Shown here: one piece after another, positions 58,927-64,000 of the stretch
How the letters are laid out: every line of letters starts with the position of its first letter
Numbering within the stretch: the first letter of the stretch is position 1
Origin: Streptomyces noursei ATCC 11455
Lineage (GTDB): Bacteria > Actinomycetota > Actinomycetes > Streptomycetales > Streptomycetaceae
Length of the DNA stretch: 64,000 bases
Direction: 5' to 3'
Assembly: GCF_001704275.1 (NCBI RefSeq)
Contig: NZ_CP011533.1
Coordinates: forward strand, 1,674,001-1,738,000
Position numbers and translations under genes: made by a program
Notes under the pieces: model-generated
Database searches by the model: none
Told to the model about the DNA's origin: nothing
Seen by the model: the letters and a program-made list of their open reading frames with translations, nothing else

Positions 58927-60342
58927 ATGGTCGCGCAGCGGCGGGCCGGCAGCGGCAAGGGCTCTGCCGGCAAGAGGACTGGCCGGCCCACCGGAGTCGC
59001 CGGGCAGTACATGGGGTTCGGTGCGATGCTCAAGCAATGGCGCGAAGCCGCCGGCCTCACACAGCGACCTGTATGGCGGGCCCTGGGCATCAGCGAGCGC
59101 ACGTACCGAGACATCGAACACGGTGCGACGCCTCGGTTCTCGCGGGTTCAGTGCGATGCTCTGGCAGAGGTGCTGAAGCTCGACGACGAGAAGCGCCACG
59201 CCCTGCTGCTCCACAACGTGGGCACATATCTGCGGACCGCACCCTCCGAGGAGCGCCCTGATGTGAAGCCGGCGCTGAGGCTGCTTATCGACCGGCAGAT
59301 GCCCAGCCCCACCTATCTGTGCGACCGCAACTGGAACATCCTCGCGTACAACGAGGCCATGGCCGAGCTGTGGCCGTGGGTGATGGAGCCCCGGGCCAAT
59401 CTGATTCGCTGGGCCCTCACGACCGCCGAGGGGCGCGCCACTTATCACGACTGGCACAAGCACGCCACGGTCTTCGTGCGGATGCTCCGGTTTGCGCTCA
59501 CTAACCAGCGTAACGACTCGGACCTGCTGGAACTGATCGAGGACGTCAGAAAGAACCCCGAGGTACGGCATATCTGGGATTCGGACGACGGCATGGTTGA
59601 GCACCGCGATGGCCATGTCTTCTTGGCCAGCGTGCCGACACTGGGCTGGAAGACGATCGAGATCGTCAGCCATGTGGCATACCCCGCGATCATGCCCGAC
59701 TGCCGTTTCGTCGTCATGACCTGGGTGGAGGCGGAATCAGACAGCCAGCGGGACGCGCTGGGCGGTATCCGCAACGCCTGGGTCGGCGAGACCCACAACA
59801 CACCAGGCGAGCGACACCGGGCTCAGGAGCGGATCGCGGACGCAGAGAGACTCCGCGCCGAAGATGTTCGCACCGCTCGCCTCGTGATGGAAAGCGCCGA
59901 TGAAGCCGCGGCGCGGGCCGGCACGGGGGGCATCCGTCTGCCTGCCCTCAGCCGCCTCCTGGGGCCCGACTGTCAGCTGACTCTCTCGCCGTCCAAGCGC
60001 ACTGTGATCTGGGCCATCGAAGAGGCGCCGGGAGCTTGGGGCGCAAGCGAAGTGGCGCCCTCAACAGTGATCGCCCGTGTCCCACGGGGAACTCTGCCGC
60101 CGGAGGCACGAGCAGAGATGAAGCAGTTGATACGCATCGCGTTGCCCGCACCCCGCGACGCCGCCGACTCCCACATCGAGCTGCTCCTCGGCGAACTCGA
60201 TGAGGAGCAGCGGCTCCTTCGCGAAATCCAGGAGGACTTGTCTGGGCACGACCACATACAGCCCGACTGCCGAGACATGGACAGCCAGGTCTATGAGCTG
60301 CGGCCCGGCCTGGCGCAGCGCGCTCTCAGGCCGGGGGCCTAG
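58927..60342 (+). CDS. MmyB-type XRE transcriptional regulator
   Basis: 471 residues from ATG 58927 behind AGGAGGG. Helix-turn-helix ~32-85 (MLKQWREAAGLTQRPVWRAL, ISERTYRDIEHGATPRFS), then the MmyB ligand-binding PAS-like domain (~115-275: RQMPSPTYLCDRNWNILAYN, LIRWALTTAEGRATYHDW). An extra C-terminal ~180 residues carry a helical part and a final acidic helix, unusual for MmyB proteins. In known cases MmyB regulators control adjacent oxidoreductases and may bind fatty acids. Confidence 0.83.
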   Translation: MVAQRRAGSGKGSAGKRTGRPTGVAGQYMGFGAMLKQWREAAGLTQRPVWRALGISERTYRDIEHGATPRFSRVQCDALAEVLKLDDEKRHALLLHNVGTYLRTAPSEERPDVKPALRLLIDRQMPSPTYLCDRNWNILAYNEAMAELWPWVMEPRANLIRWALTTAEGRATYHDWHKHATVFVRMLRFALTNQRNDSDLLELIEDVRKNPEVRHIWDSDDGMVEHRDGHVFLASVPTLGWKTIEIVSHVAYPAIMPDCRFVVMTWVEAESDSQRDALGGIRNAWVGETHNTPGERHRAQERIADAERLRAEDVRTARLVMESADEAAARAGTGGIRLPALSRLLGPDCQLTLSPSKRTVIWAIEEAPGAWGASEVAPSTVIARVPRGTLPPEARAEMKQLIRIALPAPRDAADSHIELLLGELDEEQRLLREIQEDLSGHDHIQPDCRDMDSQVYELRPGLAQRALRPGA

Positions 60343-60415
60343 CCAAGGACACGGCGGCGAGCTTCACGCCGCTGCGGCCCCTGTGACCCTTCCGAACTGG
60401 TAGAAAGCCCTTTCC

Positions 60416-60823
60416 GTGCACAGCTACATCTACCCCTGCCCGCTGCGCTGGGCCGACGCCGACGCTTACGGACACATCAACAACGCACTGTTCCTCCGGT
60501 ACATGGAGGAAGCACGCACCAGGATGTTCCGCGAAGTGCTGCCCGCGGACGAAGTGGACCGTCGCCGGAACGCATTCGTGGTGAGCCGCGCCAGCATCGA
60601 CTACCGAGCCCCTCTGCACTACCGCGAAACGCCCATCGACGTACACGTCTGGGTTACACAGCACCGGGCCGTCTCTTTCGAGCTGGCCTACGAGATCCGC
60701 GACGCCGATCAACTGTACGTCGAGGGCACGACTACGATCGCCGCCTACAACCTCGACACGGGTCGGCCCCGCCGCCTCTCGGAAGCCGAGCGCGCATTCC
60801 TGGCCCGCTACACCGTGTCCTGA
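60416..60823 (+). CDS. Acyl-CoA thioesterase, 4HBT hotdog fold
   Basis: 135 residues, GTG start. LRWADADAYGHINNALFLRY is the 4HBT signature with Asp in ADADAYGHIN; the remaining strands (IDYRAPLHYRETPIDVHVWV, VSFELAYEI) fit the hotdog. About the usual 130-150 residues. Likely hydrolyses an acyl-CoA or acyl-carrier thioester. Same strand as the regulator upstream. Confidence 0.85.
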   Translation: MHSYIYPCPLRWADADAYGHINNALFLRYMEEARTRMFREVLPADEVDRRRNAFVVSRASIDYRAPLHYRETPIDVHVWVTQHRAVSFELAYEIRDADQLYVEGTTTIAAYNLDTGRPRRLSEAERAFLARYTVS

Positions 60824-60953
60824 TGCCGCAGGTGGTGGAGCCGCTCCGGGGACCGCCGCTCTGGCTGAAACTGTGGCTGATTGGTTGCATGGAGTTACGG
60901 GAAGAGTAGCCTGACCGGGGGCTAGCAGGGCCGTGTACCCGGGCGGGGGGACT

Positions 60954-61730
60954 GTGGAACGGCGGGATGTTCAGGGACATTACGAGCAGCTTGCTGCCGA
61001 GTACGACGAGCATTGGGCGTATGGGCCGCACTACATCACCTGGATGTCTGCACGCATAGCCGAGTCCCTGCGTCTGTCTTCTGCTGACCGAATCGCCGAC
61101 ATCGGCTGCGGCACAGGGATGTTCGCACGCGAGGTGGCGCGGATCGTAAACCCGGAGCATGCCCTCCTCTGCGTGGACCCGTCAGTGGCGATGCTGCGCC
61201 AAATCGGCACCCCACCGCCCGTCGACTTGACTCCGATCGTAGCCTCGGCGGAGGGCATCGCCGTCGGACACGTCCAGTTGCCGTACGGGCAACTGGATGC
61301 CATCTGGTTGAAGGAGTCGGTACATCACGTCACCGATCCCGCCGCCACCCTGCGTGGCCTGGCCAATCGGCTTGCTCCCGGTGGTCATTTGCTCGTGGTC
61401 ATGCTGCCGACAAGCATCGAGTACCCGCTATTCCAGGCGGCGCTTGACCGTTTCGCGGAACTCCAGCCCGACCCCGAACTCATCGTCGACCACCTACGGG
61501 CGGCCGGATTGCGCCCCCAACTTCGTTATGTGGATTACCAGTTACGCCTCGACCGCGAGAAGTACATTGGGATGGTTCGGGCCCGCTACATGTCAGTGCT
61601 CTCCATGTTCAGTGACAGCGAGATCAAGAAGGGAATCGAGGAGATGAGAGCCGCGCATCCGGAGCCGGTGCTCGCCTTTCCCGACCGCTTTGCCTTCGTA
61701 CTGGGCGTGAAACCGGGTGAAGGGCGATGA
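60954..61730 (+). CDS. SAM-dependent class I methyltransferase
   Basis: 258 residues from GTG 60954 (an in-frame GTG at 60933 is possible). ADIGCGTGMFAREVARIV is motif I, VDPSVAMLRQIG the acidic loop, and DAIWLKESVHHVTDPAATLR motif IV-like; the C-terminal region is typical of UbiE-like methyltransferases. Its TGA overlaps the ATG of the NACHT gene (ATGA), so the two are co-translated. Confidence 0.85.
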   Translation: MERRDVQGHYEQLAAEYDEHWAYGPHYITWMSARIAESLRLSSADRIADIGCGTGMFAREVARIVNPEHALLCVDPSVAMLRQIGTPPPVDLTPIVASAEGIAVGHVQLPYGQLDAIWLKESVHHVTDPAATLRGLANRLAPGGHLLVVMLPTSIEYPLFQAALDRFAELQPDPELIVDHLRAAGLRPQLRYVDYQLRLDREKYIGMVRARYMSVLSMFSDSEIKKGIEEMRAAHPEPVLAFPDRFAFVLGVKPGEGR

Positions 61731-64000
61731 ACATGGTGGTGGACGAACGACTGCAACGGCTCCGCAACGAACTCGACGACCACTCCCGTGTCGCCGACCG
61801 CCTCGGTCTCGATCTTGAACGTCCCTTACGCAGCCTCAATGATGGCTATCCAGAGAACGCGATCTCTCTCGTTGGCAAGCTGACGGAGAAGCTCCTCAAG
61901 GAGCTGTGGCGACACCACGGCATCGAGGGCGACCCATCGGGCCGAACCCTCAATGACCTGGTCAAGCGGTGCCAGCCGCATATCCGCAGCAGTACCGTCC
62001 TGAACGCGCTGGATGACATCCGTCGTCTGCGCAACCGGTCCACGCACGACGGCTACGACATCTCCGACGAAGACGGGCTGCTCGCGGTACGTCGACTCGT
62101 CGACGTACTGGTCTGGTTCACCAGTACCAGCAGCTCCGCCTTGCTGGGCGGAGAGCCACACATGGATCCCGAGGTCGCCCGGCGCTGCGAGTTCCTCGCC
62201 GGGCTGTACATCACCCTCGGCTACCGCCAGGCCAAGCGATTCGTCCTTACCTCCAACACCGTCTACCAGCTCTTCTGCCGTGAATCGGGCATGCGCCTGG
62301 AGTACGTCGAGCTGATGGTCTCGCAAGACGTTGACGATCTGCGTGCCGTACTCACGTCCAACGACGGTGAGTTGCTGCGCACCCGTCTGCCCAAACTCAC
62401 CCGCTTCGTCATCCTTGATCAGGCCGGTGAGGACGAGGAGTTGCCCGGCTCCATTCGCGAACTGCTCGGTCGCGACTACCGGCTGGTGCGCTACGACAGC
62501 TTCATCGACAGGCACGTCGACCTTGACGCCCACCTGGCCGGCGTGACCTCCGCGGACTGTGCCGAGCCACGCAGGGCCGTCACCGCCACTGTGCTGTCAA
62601 CCGATGCCCGCACGGGAGAGTCCCTCATCCAGACAGCCGAGGACGCAGCCACCCTCCTCGGCCGCCTTGCCCGTGGCCAAGCCAACGTTCTGATCACCGG
62701 TCGTCCCGGCAGCGGCAAAAGCACGTTGCTCCGGACACTGGCCGCGGACCCCGACGCACGGCGCTTTCGCTTCTACTTCGACCTCAGTCTCAAGCCGAGG
62801 GGCGAGACCTTCCCCGAATACGCTGCACGCCTGCTGTCCCCATGCATGACGGCGGACCGCTCCCACGCGTACGACCTGTTCCTCTACCTGATCCGGTCCG
62901 GCTCTGCGTTGTGCGTCCTGGACGCGGTTGACGAGGGTGTGGACGAAGCCAGCCCAGCCGGCTTCCTGCGGCTCTTTGCTGATCTGGCCCCTGTGCTCTC
63001 CGCTGAGTCCACTGTGGTCATGAGCTCGCGGGTCTCGTTCCTCGCCGACTCCCCCCAGGTCCGCCAGCTGTTGGACAGTTGCGCCGCCCGATCCGAGCAG
63101 CTGGTCGAGCAAATGTACGCGAACGGAGTCGACCCGGCCCGAGTACCGCACTTCCACCTGGTACGGCTCGCGGACCCCGATGCCACGTTCCTGGAGATGC
63201 GGCTGACCGCCTTCCTCCAACCTGCCTCTCCACAACCCCTCGACGCGTTGCTCGGCGCACACATCACGAAGACCCTCGCAGACCACGGTCAGGCCGATAT
63301 CGAAGAGCGCCTGCCCGCAGTCTTCGGCAGGGCCTTCCTCGCCGATCAAACGGTCTTCTCCCTCCTCGACCTGCACCGCGACCTTGGTCCCGGCGCCTTC
63401 ACCGACGGTCGCCTCGAACTCGACAGCTGCGCGCTCGCCCCGTTGTTGCGGCCGGCCGGTCCTGACCGGGTCGCCTTCGTCCACACCGCCTACCAGGAGC
63501 TGCTGGCTGCCCGATTCCTTGCCACGCCGAGCGGTCGTGAAGAGGCAGCAGAGCTGCCTGGAGGTGCCTTCATCACCGAGCAGGTGAGAGCCTTCCTCGC
63601 CCGCACATCGGCAGTTCTCCCTTCCGACGATTGCCTACTTCCCGCGGGGGTCCACCTCGTCGGACCGGCCGAACGACTCTTGTTGCGCCGCGTACGACAC
63701 GCAGTCCGATTCGACCGCCACGCCGTCACGGTCGGCCGCTACCGCCGCTTCCTCGACGCCTTGCGGCCCGATGGCACCTCGCCCTGGGACCACCCCGACC
63801 AACCGGACAACGTCACCCACACCCCCTGGGCCGACCGGCTCCGCGAATCGGATTATTACCGCGATGCCCGCTACGACGACTACCCAGCCATCTGCGTCAG
63901 CTGGTGGAGCGCCTTCGCGTTCGCAGCCTTCGAGGGCAAGCGCCTGCCCACCGCACTGGAATGGGAGGCCGCAGCTCGCGGCACGGACGGCCGACTCTTT
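61727..64000 (+). CDS. STAND protein: HEPN-like N-terminus, NACHT ATPase, formylglycine-generating-enzyme fold (incomplete at edge)
   Basis: 758 codons, open to the edge. Residues ~40-130 are a DUF4145/HEPN-like helical domain with Arg102...His107 in RNRSTHD, the Rx4-6H ribonuclease motif. Residues ~150-285 are a separate alpha/beta region. Walker A GRPGSGKST is at 325-333 and the NACHT Walker B LCVLDAVDEG at 395-404. From ~640 the FGE/sulfatase-modifying fold begins (RHAVRFDRHAVTVGRYRRFL, YPAICVSWWSAFAFAAFEGK, RLPTALEWEAAARG). Coupled to the methyltransferase gene. NACHT-STAND proteins act in immunity; that role is inference here. Confidence 0.82.
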   Translation, partial: MNMVVDERLQRLRNELDDHSRVADRLGLDLERPLRSLNDGYPENAISLVGKLTEKLLKELWRHHGIEGDPSGRTLNDLVKRCQPHIRSSTVLNALDDIRRLRNRSTHDGYDISDEDGLLAVRRLVDVLVWFTSTSSSALLGGEPHMDPEVARRCEFLAGLYITLGYRQAKRFVLTSNTVYQLFCRESGMRLEYVELMVSQDVDDLRAVLTSNDGELLRTRLPKLTRFVILDQAGEDEELPGSIRELLGRDYRLVRYDSFIDRHVDLDAHLAGVTSADCAEPRRAVTATVLSTDARTGESLIQTAEDAATLLGRLARGQANVLITGRPGSGKSTLLRTLAADPDARRFRFYFDLSLKPRGETFPEYAARLLSPCMTADRSHAYDLFLYLIRSGSALCVLDAVDEGVDEASPAGFLRLFADLAPVLSAESTVVMSSRVSFLADSPQVRQLLDSCAARSEQLVEQMYANGVDPARVPHFHLVRLADPDATFLEMRLTAFLQPASPQPLDALLGAHITKTLADHGQADIEERLPAVFGRAFLADQTVFSLLDLHRDLGPGAFTDGRLELDSCALAPLLRPAGPDRVAFVHTAYQELLAARFLATPSGREEAAELPGGAFITEQVRAFLARTSAVLPSDDCLLPAGVHLVGPAERLLLRRVRHAVRFDRHAVTVGRYRRFLDALRPDGTSPWDHPDQPDNVTHTPWADRLRESDYYRDARYDDYPAICVSWWSAFAFAAFEGKRLPTALEWEAAARGTDGRLF

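Noticed and set aside
1..64000. Integrase, tRNA attachment site, rRNA or tRNA genes
   Set aside because: None recognised on either strand; therefore no claim is made about chromosomal integration.

Overview
The window is high-GC actinobacterial DNA, almost certainly Streptomyces: codons are G/C-ending, many starts are GTG, and it carries WhiB, DUF317, DUF4913, DUF2637, SCO6880-like, MmyB-type and MAB_1171c-type genes. It looks like a large conjugative element (plasmid or integrated element) with accessory DNA on both sides. I see no rRNA, tRNA, CRISPR array, integrase or ParAB, so plasmid versus integrated state cannot be decided here.

Layout. 1-5,960: IS-rich left flank with an IS5-type end at the edge, DUF6192- and RacP-like genes, a complete IS5-family element with CTAG duplication, a resolvase scar, and a predicted PD-(D/E)XK/DUF5655 nuclease convergent with a beta-class DNA methyltransferase. 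6,321-33,256: a long mostly co-directional transfer region. It starts with a structured RNA leader and a coupled 28-codon ORF, then NlpC/P60 hydrolase, pilin-like, VirB8-like, VirB6-like, SCO6880-like, VirB4-like and VirD4/TraG-like proteins, followed by many accessory genes. Two accessory proteins are relaxase relatives that lost the catalytic histidines; one is two DnaB N-terminal domains with no helicase. Many accessory proteins share an AALARS-like segment, a Pro/Ala-rich tail and a basic C-terminus resembling the relaxase tail, so they may be type IV secretion substrates. A scar at 22,600-24,985 interrupts this region with an HNH gene, ISL3 ends, a C2-domain fragment and a broken cytosine methyltransferase.

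33,440-45,012: insertion-sequence zone with cargo: a DDE transposase, a secreted deaminase-like protein with two paralogous membrane proteins, a Ser/Thr kinase between two broken transposases, a Bcr/CflA-type MFS exporter, and a textbook ISL3 element (perfect 32-bp inverted repeats, 8-bp target duplication).

45,059-54,362: minus-strand maintenance region: MobC and relaxase, DUF2637 protein, WhiB regulator, DnaC-like loader and phage-type replication initiator, largely joined by ATGA overlaps. A second, inverted copy of the structured RNA lies in front of this operon, so one RNA family seems to sit at the head of both the transfer and the replication/mobilization operons. A divergent XRE regulator (54,363) is the likely switch.

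55,312-64,000: an amidohydrolase / membrane protein / ImmA-IrrE peptidase operon divergent from an MmyB-type regulator, then a thioesterase, a SAM methyltransferase, and, overlapping it and running off the edge, a large STAND protein combining a HEPN-like N-terminus, a NACHT ATPase and a formylglycine-generating-enzyme fold. This last gene is a strong candidate for an immune or conflict system.
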